A DNA stretch of 64,000 nucleotides. It comes from Dicaeum eximium (Eukaryota > Chordata > Aves > Passeriformes > Dicaeidae). A model generated the notes under the pieces. That model was not told the DNA's origin. It saw only the letters and a program-made list of their open reading frames with translations, and did no database searches. The stretch spans positions 496,001 to 560,000 of the forward strand of contig VWZP01005528.1 of NCBI GenBank assembly GCA_013396995.1, read 5' to 3'. A program made the position numbers and the translations under genes. This document shows, in pieces, positions 34,131 to 46,580 of this stretch (position 1 is the stretch's first letter; every line of letters starts with the position of its first letter).

Positions 34131-34994
34131 TGTGTCAATTTTAAATTTACATTATTGGTAAAATAGAATTTACTCCTAGAAAGACAAATTCTGGTCTCCT
34201 TATTTTTGCTAGGTGGCCTTTTAACTTTTTCTGTCTTTTATGTTCTTAATGGAACCTAGAGGTAAATTTTTTAAAGTATGAATCTGAGCAGTTGTTCTTA
34301 ATTTCACCTTTCAAAGCAAACCTCCAAGAAGTGATAACTCTGAGTGATGTGTGGGGCTGTGAAACAGCCTCATCTCTGCTTCACTACTGTCAGTCAGGGA
34401 CTGAGAAAGGCTCTTTGGGACCTGCTGTGCCATTCCTGAGATGGGAAAACTCCCCAAGAAATCTTCTCCTCTTTGTGGGCTGAAGGAAGTCCAGGAGGAG
34501 TTAGAGGAGTTAGTCCAGCAGGGCTTAGAGTTGGGCATCCTACTGAGTTCTAATTAGTTCAATTGAACTGATTCTCATCTGACAAGTTCCTTTCTCAGAA
34601 TCAAGGAAAAAGAAATCATCAGTCAATTCTGTCCTGGGGGATTTAATTTGGCTCCAAAGGGAATTCTTGTCTTTGCCATCTAATTTGCTGAAAAGCTTCA
34701 CCTTTTGTTAGCAGAAGTTAAAAGTAAAAAGGAAGTGTCTATGCATGAAAGAGTTCAGAGAATTGTGGGGAATTCCCTCTAAAAGTAGAGACAAGAGGAA
34801 AAATATGGTACAGAGCTCTAGTTGCTTGTGGGCAGTGTCATTTGTCATCACAACCAGCAGTAAATCATTCCAGATTAACTAAGTTTTGAACAAGTTTGTG
34901 TGTTTGTGGGAAGTTCACCTTTTAACCTAATATTTATTCAATGTTAAATGCATAATTGTTGTACTAGACTGACAGTACTTCTGTCTCCCAGGAG

Positions 34995-37900
34995 ATGGAG
35001 ATTGAGACTGCAGATGAAGTTGCTATTGTTGGAATAGGATGCAACTTTCCTGGAGGTAAGTTTGAAGCAAAAGCAAAGCAGGCTGTGAGTAAACATTGAA
35101 AAAGAGAGTCTTTTATTAATGTTGAAATGGAGAAAACCAACAGGTTTGTTCATTAGTTGAATTTGTTGCTTTGCTGCTTGTGGGATCTTTTTGAAAGGTG
35201 GTGCTGTGGTGGAAACTACTTGGCTTGAATTTGTTTGCAGACAGACAAACAGACAGACAAAAGAAGCTGCAGTGCTGTCTGTGGGCAGGGCATTGAGCTG
35301 CACATGAAACTCACACAAATGAGCTGGATGGGTCTGGGATGGACTCTACATCCATAGGGACAGGACAGATGAAGGGCTGGACATTCCTATCAGCAATGCT
35401 GGTAATAGGAACAGGTTGGGTTTTCCTAAAAGAAAGCTTCCTGCTTTATTACAGTAGGTGGAGTAGATGCAGTGAGATGGTAGGGAAATGGGGAGAGAGG
35501 GTGGTTAAGGATTTTGTGGGGTTCCTTTGCTTTTAGACAAGCAGTGATGGAATCAGTCATGCTTTTTCATCTTCCTCACACCAAAGAATGATCATTTCTT
35601 TCTGTGTCAAGTCTGCTTGAGCAGCTTGGATTTACATGTGAGAGGTCCCTGTAGCTGATTCTGCGTTTCTGAGTCTGCATGGGGAGGAAGAGCACATAAT
35701 TTAATCTGTTTTAAAAACTTTGTACAACAGGAGATGGAATTGACAATTTCTGGAAAGTCCTGGAGGAAGGCAAAAACTGCACCGTAGAAATCCCCCCCGA
35801 GAGATTCAATGCCAAGGAGTGGTATGATGCAGATGATAACAAGCCAGGAAAAATATGCACAACACGAGCTGCTCTTCTCGATGAGTGAGTCTGTTACCCT
35901 GCTGCACCACTGGTTTTTGTAGTACTTACACCATGGGTACAGCTGCTCAGGGGCGGTGATAGTGTGAAGAATAGCAAATTACAGTAGGGTCAACGTAAGT
36001 GTCTTTTATTTGAATTCCACATCCACCTTAAATCCTCAGGCTGCAGATCTTCATTCAAAGGAGAAGTTGACATGCACAGAAGAAATCTGTCTCCTGAAAT
36101 TTATACTTGGCAGGATTGAGCCATAGGACCCAGAATTAATTTAGTGCTTAGTCCCATGTTAGATATTGAAACCTGCTCTGAAATCAAGAAATTATAGAAG
36201 GCCATAAAAACCGGGCCTTGGGATACAAGATTGAAGTTGGACTTGGTCTTTTGTAAGCATGGGTCTATTTTGAAGACACTTAAGTACAAACACAAACATA
36301 TACACACAAAGTATTTATGAATGTATTGTTAGAGAAGCATGGGTATCCGTTGAAAACACCTGAGCTGATCCTCCACATTTTTGTTTTAAATTGTAAAGCA
36401 CTGGTCTGCATTGGCTAAAAACAATGTAGAAAACACTATTTGTTTATAACTTATTGGCTACGGCCACATTACAGCAGAGGGAGTCTCATTCTGCACATTT
36501 CATAGTTTGAGGAATCCACTTGGTAGTAGTGCAATAACCATGGGTAGGAGTGGGCCCTTACCTCTAAAATGCAGAATAATTGATAAAATTACATATGTTG
36601 TAGTGGAACATAAAACATCTTTGGCTTATAAACACTTTCTTCTGAATTTCATAAACGGGAACTGTGGAAACACCAGTTTCCGCTCAGCTTTTCATGAAGT
36701 TGCAAAAAATGTTTACTGTGAGTCTAGAAGTAAATGCATCTTATATACCTATGTCATATTTTATTCTGGTCTGTGTATTTCAGATTTAATTCATTTGATA
36801 ACCATCTGTTTGGGATTAATAATATGGAAGCAGAACGCATGGATCCACAACAAAAATTACTGATAGAGTGCACATACAAAGCCCTGGAGGATGCAGGAGT
36901 TCCTGTAGAATCTGTCAGTGGCACCAAAACAGGTGTTTTTATTGGTAAGATGGAAATTTCACGGCAAAGAAAGTGTGTTCAAACCTCACAAGGATTGGAG
37001 CAATACTTCATAACCTTTCAATATGTTATCTAGCACTGGATCCAGGCTGGATCTAGACTGGAGGTCTAAGGCTACTGTGCTATGGCACTACTGGTTACTT
37101 TTGGTAAGAATTACCAGGCTGCTCTAGAAGTTCATGGTACAATTCCTGTACCTCTTTTTGGAGCTCTTCCTCCTGTGTTCAGGCACTGGAGTGAAGCAGA
37201 AAACAGTTAAAACTGCCTCCCCAACCCAACCCTTCTTGGGAAAGATACTCCCAAGCCAGGCTGTGTTCCATGCTTAGGGGAAGGGAACACACAAGATGTG
37301 TAATTGCTCAGGTCTGCAAAAAATCATGAAGTTTTAATAGTAAATTACACACTTGGCATGGCAATTGGAATGCTGGTCCCTGACCTGCTACATCAGCACA
37401 TGCCAGTGGGTTGTGCATAAAGAGGTAGAGTGGAAGGAAAGAGAGAAAGGAAGAGATGAATTAAAGAAGGGGAAAGAGAAAAAGGGAAATAAAGAGAGAA
37501 AAAGGAATCACCAGTTCTGGTTCCAGTGCTGGTCTGGCCAATGGGATGTCCAGGGTCTTGGAGGATCCTCCAAGTTTGTTGGGGGTACCTTTTTATAGAT
37601 AGGTTTCCCTGCCCTGAAGACAGGTTTCTCTCTTTCTATGCAAATTAGTTATCCTGTCCATATCCTTCTTTCAGACCTTTGTGGAGGTCTTGGTTCTTGG
37701 GATGGTCTTGATCCTCCCCCTCCCCAGAGTGACCTTGGGTCAATGCTTCATTCCTGCTTCTGTGCTGGTGTTGTCTTTTGTTTGTTGATGGGGGTCGAGA
37801 GGTCTGAAAGTGGCCCAGCGGAAAAGGACCTGGTGGTGCTGATGGAACATCACAGCAGCTAAACATGAGCCAGTGTGTGCCCAGGTGGCCAAGAAGGCCA

Positions 37901-40900
37901 GTGGCATCCTGGCCTGTATCAGCAATAGTGTGACCACAGGAGCAGGGCAGTGATTCTTCCCCTGTAAATGGCACTGATGAGGCCACAAGTTGAGCCCTAC
38001 GTCCACTTCTGGGCCCCTCAATTCAGGAGGGACATTGAGGTGCTGGAGTAAGTCCAGAGAAAGGCAGCAGAGCTGGGGAAGGGTCTGGAGCACAAGTCCT
38101 CTGAGGAACAGCTGAGGGAGCTGGGGGTGTTTAGCCTGAGGACACTCAGGGATGATTTTATTGCTCTCTAAAACTGCCTGAAAGGAGAGTGTAGTGATGT
38201 GACCTCTTTCACAGGCAACTGGAGACAGGATGAGGGGACATGGCCTCAGGCTGTGCCAGGGGAGGTTTAGATTGGACATTAGGGAGAAATTCTTCACAGA
38301 AAAGGTGACTGGATATGAGAATAAGTTGCCCAGAGAGCTGGTGGAATTATCACCCCTGGAGGAGTTTGAGGAAAGACTGGATGTGGCACTTCATGCCATT
38401 GTCTAGTCGACAAAGTGGTATTCGATCACAGGGTGGACTCAGTGATCTCAGTGGTCTTTCCCAATCTAATTGATTCTGTGGTTGTGTCTCTGTGGAGCAG
38501 AACAAGGATGTTTATCCCAGAGAAGTGCTGCCCTACTTCCCCATGATCCCATCTCATTTTGGTCTTTCTAACAATTCTTGGTTATTGCAATCCTTGGTTG
38601 GCTCCCTGGCTATCCAGCGATTGCTGTTTGACACGTACACATTGGCCCCTTATCTTCTGGGCTTCTACACAGGCCTACACTTTTTCCCCAGTATATTTTT
38701 GGTAAGATGCTACAGGGATTAATATCCTTTTAAAGCAGCAGAGTCCTCCAGGGTGGACATTAGAATGGTACCAAGGTGCACTTCTCCAACTGCCTTTGTC
38801 AGTACCTGAAAAGTTACAGGGAGATGATACCAGATGCTGTTGAAAGACTGTTGCTGGTGTAATCTGTGTCTCTTTAAAAAGAAGTTTTCTGGGGCAGTTT
38901 GGCTGATGTACCCACAAGGGAAATGCTTTAGATTACTTTTTGGTCTTAGAGATGCTCTTCTTTCACTGAGGGCCCTCTTCTTTGCTCTCTGAATAGAGCT
39001 ACTGCACTTTCCCCACATGCCCATGGACTTGGGGATCCACAATATTTCAAGTGTAGTGTTTCCACAAAGAGGACACAAGTGCTCTCACAGGCCCTGTTCT
39101 TCTTTACTATTTCTTACTGGTTGCAAGTGTGAAAAAAAAAGATAAAGTATTGGATGTAGTTTGTGCTCTGACCTTTAACTTGGTACATCTGAGGAACTGA
39201 AGCTAATGTCTTGTACATTTATGTCTGAACTACCCTCCTTGTAACTTGTTGATTAATATTCTCATAGCTAAACTCAAACTGAGCCTCAAACTGAGTCTCA
39301 AACTGAGATACAGGGGTCACAGCAAGCTACACAGAGCTTAGCTGCATCCTACAATGAGCTAAACCATCATGAAATGCCTGTCATTTCCTGGGCAGGTAGG
39401 ATTTTCAAATGTTTGGTAGGTTTGTATAAGCTGAATCCAGGGGAAATTGCTGTGAGTTTTACCTTTGACTGGTGTTGGAGCAAAGCTTCATGACAGGAGC
39501 CCTGGTGCCACATTGTTTCATCTTAACACTGAAAACCAAACCACACCATCAGGTTTCGAGCTGTACATGCCTATTGTTGGATTGGGTTAGCTTGACACGT
39601 GTCTGATGTTTTCCAGGTCTCATGAATCGAGACTATGAAATCATAACCAGCAGAGCTGTGAGCGAAATAAATCATTATGATGGTACTGGGGCAGCAATGA
39701 GCATTGCTGCCAACAGGGTCTCTTTCACATTTAATCTGACTGGACCGTCCCTGACTGTCGACACCGCGTGTTCGTCTTTTCTTTTTGCTCTGCACTACGC
39801 CTTGCGAGCCATTAAATCAGGTAATGGGTCTGAAGAGGTCTGGACAGTGAAATCAGGATTGCTACTGTTTCTGTCTATCACCAGGGCCATCTCAACATGA
39901 ATATGTTTCTGTTTGACTCCAGGAGACTGTGAGGCAGCGATCTGTGGTGGGGTGAACTGCATCATCGATCCCCGCACCTTTGTATCTCTCAGTAAAGCCA
40001 AAATGATCTCTCCGGAGGGAATAAGCAAACCCTTCTCCAAAAAAGCAGATGGCTATGGAAGGGGAGAAGGCTGTGGTGTCGTTTTCCTCAAACCACTGAA
40101 AAAGGTAAGATTACTTGTGAAGCAGCCTGAAATAAGACTGGTTGCTTGTCTGAATTTTGTCTTTAGCTCTAATAATAACTATTCCAGAGAAGTTTTTCCA
40201 ATTAAAATTTAAGATTAATGAAGCATTTCTTAAGAATTTATTCACTTCCCCTAGCACAAGGAAAGGATCCCACATTTAAAAGTTAGCATCATGTTCTGGT
40301 TGTTCTTGGCTGTGTTGTGGTGTTTTCTTGCCTTCTTTACAGAGAAAGCATGTGTTTATTAATGACAATTTAACTTTTCATGGGACAGGCAAAGGAAGAC
40401 TACAGCAAAATCTGGGGTGTGATAAACACCAGTGCAGTCAATCAGAACGGCCGGACCACGACTCCAATCACGAGACCGTCTCAAATAGAGCAAGAGAAGT
40501 TACTGCGCAGCATTTATGGAAGTCATGTTGATCCCTCAGTTGTGCAGTACATTGAAGCCCATGGCACAGGAACTGCTGCTGGAGATCCTACTGAAGCTGA
40601 GAGCCTGGGTAGTGTCATTAGCAAAAATAGATCTTCCCACGTTTCCATTCTGAAAATCGGTTCAGTGAAGGGAAATATTGGGCACACTGAATCAGCTGCT
40701 GGAGCAGCCGGGTTAATTAAAGTGCTCCTGATGATGCATCATGGAAAGATTGTTCCATCCTTGCATTACTCGAAGGAGATGAGCAGCATCGATACAGAAA
40801 AATTAAACCTTGCTGTTGCCACAAATGTAGAGCCCTGGGAAGAATCCAGTGAGTATGGAAGAGTAGCTGGCATCAACTGCTTTGGATTTGGAGGAACCAA

Positions 40901-43900
40901 TGCTCATGTTGTAGTCAGGCAGGTAAAGCAGCCAGAACCTCTTCCTGCCTTTAAGAAGCCCCTGGAACTAGTTCTGCTGTCAGCAGCATCCCCTAAGTCC
41001 CTTCAGATGACAATGGCCGATACAGCTGAGCAGCTGAGCACAAGGAAGTCTGTCACTCTCCCGAGCCTGGCCTATACATCTGCCTGCAGAAGAAGCCATG
41101 CCAGCTACAGGTACCGAAAAGCGTTTGTCACAAATTCCCTCCAACACTTGCAGCAAGAGCTTAAGTCAGCAGCGAGCACGGAACCTGCCATGTCCAAAGT
41201 GGAACCACAGCTGGTGTTTGTGTTCTCTGGCAATGGCGTAATGCTGAAGGAGTTCAGTGAGACACTGCTGAGCTCAGAGCCGGTGTTCAGAGACAAGTGT
41301 AAGGAAATAGAAGACCTTTTCCAGCAGCATGCTGCCATCAGCCTCCTGCCAGCAAGAAATCATAGCCCAAAGGACTTGTTTAATCCAGAGCTTTCCCAGC
41401 CCTTGCTGTTTGCCCTGCAGGTTGCTGTAGCTTCCCTCCTGAAGCACTGGGGTATTAAGCCCGTTGCTGTTGTTGGTCACTCGGTGGGGGAAGTTGCTGC
41501 TGCACATATTGCTGGGTACCTCTCCCTGGCAGATGCAGTCAAAGTGATTTATCACCGGAGCAGGCTGCAGGCAAAGACTGCCAGGGGCAGAATGCTGGTG
41601 GTTGGAAACATCCCTGTTGAAGAGATCGCTGAACGCCTGCATCCCTACTTGGGAAAGGTGTGCATTGCTGCTTTCAACAGCCCTGTTTCCTGCACCTTGT
41701 CTGGGAGTGTAGAGGCTGTGGAAGCTGTCCAGAGGGAGTTAGCTGAAGCTTTCAGACAGAGAAACATCTTTCTTCATGTTTTAAATGTTCCAGCTGCCTA
41801 CCACAGTCCCAGCATGGATATGATACTCAGTGAGCTGGAGGAACAGATAGAGCCTTTAGAAAAGCAGAAGGGGGAAATGGAAGTGATTTCAACACTGACT
41901 GGGGTGGCTGCATCTGAAAATGACTTTTCCCAGGGCAAATTCTGGGCGCGGCATTCTCGTGAGCCTGTTGCTTTCACACGAGCCATCCAAACTGCAGCCA
42001 GAGGCAGGGAAAACGTGGTGTTTGTGGAAATAAGTCCTCACCGAGCATTGCAGCGAAGCATAAAGGAAACGCTAGGGAAAGGCACAAAGGTCTTGTCCTC
42101 TTTGCAAACAGATGCAGAATATCAGACACTCTTCACCCTGGTAGGAAATCTGTTTGAACTGGGATTTAATCCCAACTGGCAGCACTTTTATAACGGGTAT
42201 CAAAGTGTTCCTGTGGCCATTCCACGATATCAATTTGATCGCCAGAAACTCATGAGTTGTCTGGATATCCATCAACAAGCAAATCAAAGAGGTGTCAGCG
42301 GCAGTCATCCTTTGCTTTATGGCATAAACAGCGACAATGTGGAGTTTGGCTGCCTGGTGTCCCAGGACACGACACCGTACTTATACGAGCACAAGAACAA
42401 TGGGGTGGCCTTAGTCCCTGGTGCTTTCTATGTGGAGCTGGGTCTGGCCTCTGTGATGAACAGCTCAGAACCTAAAGTGCCTCTGAGCACTTGCCAGCTG
42501 AGTATCAGTTTTGCTGCACCGTGTGTTCTTACACAGAATTCCCAAGTGCTGAGTATCAAGCTGAGTCCACAAAAAGGCATGACAACCTTTGAGGTTCTCT
42601 CTTCCTCCAATGCAGTTTATGCTGCTGGCCAAGTGGCAAAGGGGCTTGAAGGTGTGGTGGAAGAAAGCAGCATCTCCTTCCAAGCCATCTATCGAAGATG
42701 CAGGTCGGTGATTAGCAGAGAGGAGATTTATGAAGCACTGTCTCAGGTTGGCTTTCAGTATGGTTCCATATTCAGGCAGCTCAGTGATGTGCATTATTGC
42801 CAGGAGCTAAAGGAAGCTATAACAAGCATAAAGGTGAATGAGGGGACCATCAGAGACATGTACAGCTACTGTATCCACCCAGTGCTGCTCGACTGTTTTC
42901 TGCAGATGACCGCTGTCTTGACCTCAAGGACGCTCCAGTCCAGAGCAGGCTTTCCTTCAGGGATAGGCAGCCTGGTGGTGCTCCGCCCGCTGGAGGAGGA
43001 AATGATGATATACATGAGAATGAGCAAATCCACTGGGAACTGCCTTGAGGTCTGTGGATGCTTTGTGGACAAGCACGGCTCTGTTTTGGCTGAGCTCAAG
43101 CGTGTTGCCATCACGTTCATGAAGGAAGTGTCTTCCAGAGACAATGAGTTCCTGTTTGAAAACAAGTGGAAAGAAGTCTCTCTTTCACAGACAATTGGAC
43201 ATCTGGGGTTTAAGCCCAGGGTCCTTGTGTTTGCGGACAAATTTGGGATAGCTGAGCAGCTCAAAAAATACTTGCATCCTGCTTCGAGATATGTTATGTA
43301 TGAAGGCTGGGAATGCCTCATGGAAGGTGATACACAGAATAAAATGAGAGCAGAGGTTGAGGATTATGATGAAATCCTCTTCCTGTGGGGAATTCAAAAG
43401 TTAAATGAAGATTTCCCAAAGAAAGCAGTAGATCAGTTGGCAAACTGCTGTGAAGCCTATCGCCAGGTAGTGGTGGCACTAAGAGAGAAGACGTCCCGCT
43501 GCTCCATCAGAGTGATCACCTACAGAACAACAGAGAGATATGTGGACCACGTTAACTGTGGGTTTGCATTGTATGGCATGACCAGAACTTGTGTTGTTGA
43601 AGTTCCAGAAATCACATTTCAGTTGATTGACCTCAGCTCCTCCACTTCCCTGGATATCTCAGTGTTAGCAGATGTTCTTGTCAAATACAAAGGTGGGGAC
43701 TATCCAGAAGTCTGCATCAGCCAGGGAAGAATTTATGTCTCCGAAATCAGACGCACACCTTTTGTAGATGCAGATTACATCCAACCTGTAAGATCTCTCC
43801 AGAAATCACAATCATTCACTTTGTACACTTCTGATCCATACACAGCGAAAGACTTGTCTGGGGAATTATCCACTGGTGCTGCTACTCAGCTTGACAAACA

Positions 43901-45947
43901 GGGTGTTGAAATTCAAGTGGAGAAAATTTGTCTGCACTCAGAAGATTATTTTCCCATTAGTGTTTCTAGCTGCAACTTTGGTAATACACTGTATTGGAAC
44001 TCACAGGCAGGAGGCAAACACAGGCTTCTAGCTCTTGATTTCAGTGGCACAGTCACTGCAACAGGCATTGATGTGAAAAAAGTGAAAGTGGGAGATCATG
44101 TGGTTTCATGTTATCCCATTGCTGCATCATCCAGAGTTCAGATTCCAGGAACAGTTTGTTTCAATGCAAGGAAATTCCCATTCCTCCAGAATGTCCCTTG
44201 TGTGTCATACTTCATCATTGCATGGGAAATCTTCACTCAGAGGTTACCCAAGGGCAAACATGGCAGAACATTGGGTATTATTACTACAGAGCCATCATCA
44301 GTTTTGTGCCATGTTCTTTCTGCAGCAGGAGAAGAGATGGGTTGGAGAACAGTCCTTGCAAAGCCCACTGCTAATGTTTTCCAGTTTATCAACCTATGCA
44401 GTGCCCTTGTTATTCTTCCTCCAGTCAACAGACTGTCTCAGGAGGATCTGGCCCACATGTACTTTCTTAAAGATGTGGTGATCGTGTGTGGCAGTCAACA
44501 GTCTGAATGTATCCAGAATGTCAGTGAAATTGATCATGAAAACATCAGCTTTCACATCCTCACCGTTACCAGCCTTTTCCGGAAAGCTCCTCTAAAGGAA
44601 TTGCAGAAGACCGTACATGCCTGGATCAGTTCCATGGATATGAAACAGTTTAGACACCTCTCAGGTTCTGTTTTTCAGCAGACTGAGAACTTTGAAAGGC
44701 TAAACTCTGTGATGTCCTATTTCACCTGCACTTCTGTCCCCCTTGCTGTCCTGAGAAGGCAGAAGGACATCAGTGTGCTTTCAGATATCCCATTGTACGA
44801 GCCCCAGAAGCAGCTGTTTAAGCAGAACGCTGTTTATGTAGTAGCTGGGGGGCTCACTGGACTTGGCTTTGAAACTGTGAAATTCATAGCCAAGAATGGG
44901 GGAGGGTGTATCGCAATACTCTCCAGGAGAATTCCCAGCAGTGAGAAGCAAGAAGAGTTAAGGGCTTTGCAGCAGCAGTACAAGGGGAGCAAAGTAGTGT
45001 CTGTGCAGTGTGATGTGGCTTCGAGCAGTGATGTTGAGAAAGCTTTCCAGTCCATTGCCAACACCTTTGGGGGGAGTCCAATCAAAGGGGTATTCCAAAG
45101 TGCTGTTGCTCTACATGACGGCCACCTTGAAGTCCTGAAGCTGGCTGACTTTCACAAAGTACTGAGCCCAAAAGTAGCAGGGACCCTAAATCTTCACTGG
45201 GCTACCAGAGGCCAGGAGCTTGACTACTTTGTGTGCTACTCCTCTGTTACTTCCTTTCTGGGCAATGCCACCCAGACAAACTATGCAGCTGCAAACTCTT
45301 TCCTGGATGTCTTCTGCCTCTACAGGAGGAACTGTGGGCTTTCAGGCCAGGCCATTAACTGGGGTGCTTTGAACCTTGGCATTCTGCTCAACCAAAACCA
45401 CATTCAGAGCATTCTGGAATCCAAGGGCATAGACATTCTGCAAGTGCATGAAATTCATGACAATCTCAGGAAGACCTTACTAACAAACAACCCACAGCAA
45501 GCTGTTGTCAAATTGAACTTTCAAACTTTGTATCATCATGTTTTCACTCAGATTATTTCTCTCAAAAGTCGCTTCATATCACTTATGTCAGAAGATTTCA
45601 GGAACAAGCTTGAAACGTCTGAGGAAACTCAAGTCCTAGAGACTGCCTTTCTCAGATCTGAAGATTACATCACCTCACTGGTGAGTGACCTCACAGGAGT
45701 GAGCACAGATGAACTAACCATGAATACACCACTTTCGTCTGTGGGCATAGACTCTATGTTAGCTATGACAATTCAGAACCGCGTCTTTCGGGAACGAAAG
45801 GTGGACATACCCCTTGTGAAGCTGCTTGATCCGCTCACAACTCTGTCAACTTTAGTGGTAGCGTTAGAAGAAGCAAGCAATGCAAATGAAACAGTTGGAA
45901 AGAAGAATGATGAGGTTGAAAGTGCAGAAAATGGGAGCTGGCTATAG
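34995..45947 (+). CDS. PKS: Type I iterative polyketide synthase, probable orthologue of budgerigar MuPKS (six coding exons, complete)
   Basis: This multidomain cytosolic enzyme should build a polyketide chain from malonyl units. Coding exons are 34995-35055, 35731-35884, 36784-36944, 39617-39820, 39923-40104 and 40389-45947. They total 6,321 nt, giving 2,106 residues and TAG. KS (about 7-428) has Cys177 (DTACSS), His312 (EAHGTGT) and His353 (GNIGHTE). AT (about 528-830) has Ser619 (GHSVGE), Arg644 and His726. DH (about 894-1160) has His922 (HxxxGxxxxP) and Asp1089 (HPVLLDCFLQ). The ER-like part (about 1410-1700) lacks its glycine-rich NADPH loop. KR (about 1730-1925) has GGLTGLG at 1741-1747, Lys1849, Ser1873 and Tyr1886. 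ACP (about 2010-2085) has Ser2043 (GIDSML). There is no thioesterase. The start was chosen as the first ATG after the acceptor, directly before the KS. FASN is excluded by the missing TE, the dead ER and the divergent AT. Confidence 0.95.
37415..37505. repeat. Purine-rich (GA/GGAAA) tract in PKS intron 3
   Basis: This is a nearly uninterrupted A/G stretch of AGAGAAAGGAAGAG type inside the 2.7-kb intron between coding exons 3 and 4. Confidence 0.7.
37795..38487 (+). mobile_element. CR1 LINE 3' fragment in PKS intron 3, sense to the gene
   Basis: CR1 blocks are in order: GACCTGGTGGTGCTGATGGA, CAAGAAGGCCAGTGGCATCC, GGGACATTGAGGTGCTGGAG, GGAGCTGGGGGTGTTTAGCC, TTGGACATTAGGGAGAAATT and the 3' end GGTCTTTCCCAATCTAATTG. 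It is decayed and has no open frame of note. Confidence 0.9.
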
Positions 45948-46580
45948 GAATCTTCCCAATCAGGAATTGTGTAACTTTGACAATACTCAGACCCTTTGTA
46001 GCATGTCGGAATGTGCCATTGCAGAACGTCTGGTGATGCTGAATGTACTCACCTGCACTGACTCATAAAAACCCACACCAGGTTCTTCTGCCATCATTCT
46101 GCTAGCTGTGTTAATTTCAGTCAGTTGTTTGACTTTTTACTTTCAATGTCTTTTACCTTAATTTTCAATAGTTTTAACTGGAAGTAAGTAGGTAAATTCC
46201 TACACATTTTATTGCACAGTGCATTTTAAATATTGTATTCAAGTTTTGATGAAAACTGTATATTTGCACCTCTAAACAGTAAATATACACATAAAGCTGC
46301 CTAAGCTTATCAATATTTTTGTCATATTCTATTGTTATTGTATAATTATTTTTTTAATATTACCAAACATTTATAAATATAAATAATATAAATTTATAAA
46401 TATTTGTAAGTCTGATGTTCCAAATTTCAAAAACCTAGTGTTTTGCTTATGTCTTCAAAAATATTAACAACTTACCAATTGTTACCAATTGTGAAGCATA
46501 CAGTAAAGGAAGTGGTTTTTTTTATTATGAATTAACAAATTTTTATGAAAGCCCAAATAAACAAGAATAGTAAAATGTTT
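45948..46580 (+). other. Polyketide synthase 3'UTR
   Basis: AT-rich sequence follows the TAG at 45945-45947. A canonical AATAAA at 46556-46561 marks a likely end, and weaker ATAAA variants occur near 46290 and 46380. Confidence 0.55.

Noticed and set aside
34480..34700. Possible retroviral reverse-transcriptase remnant (EELEELVQQGLELGIL, then a CPGGFNLAPKG-like stretch)
   Set aside because: Only a short polar segment with two stops. No catalytic motif can be seen and it lies in the PKS leader intron without other ERV parts.
37740..38297. 185-codon minus-strand frame in the PKS intron
   Set aside because: Antisense of a CR1 fragment.
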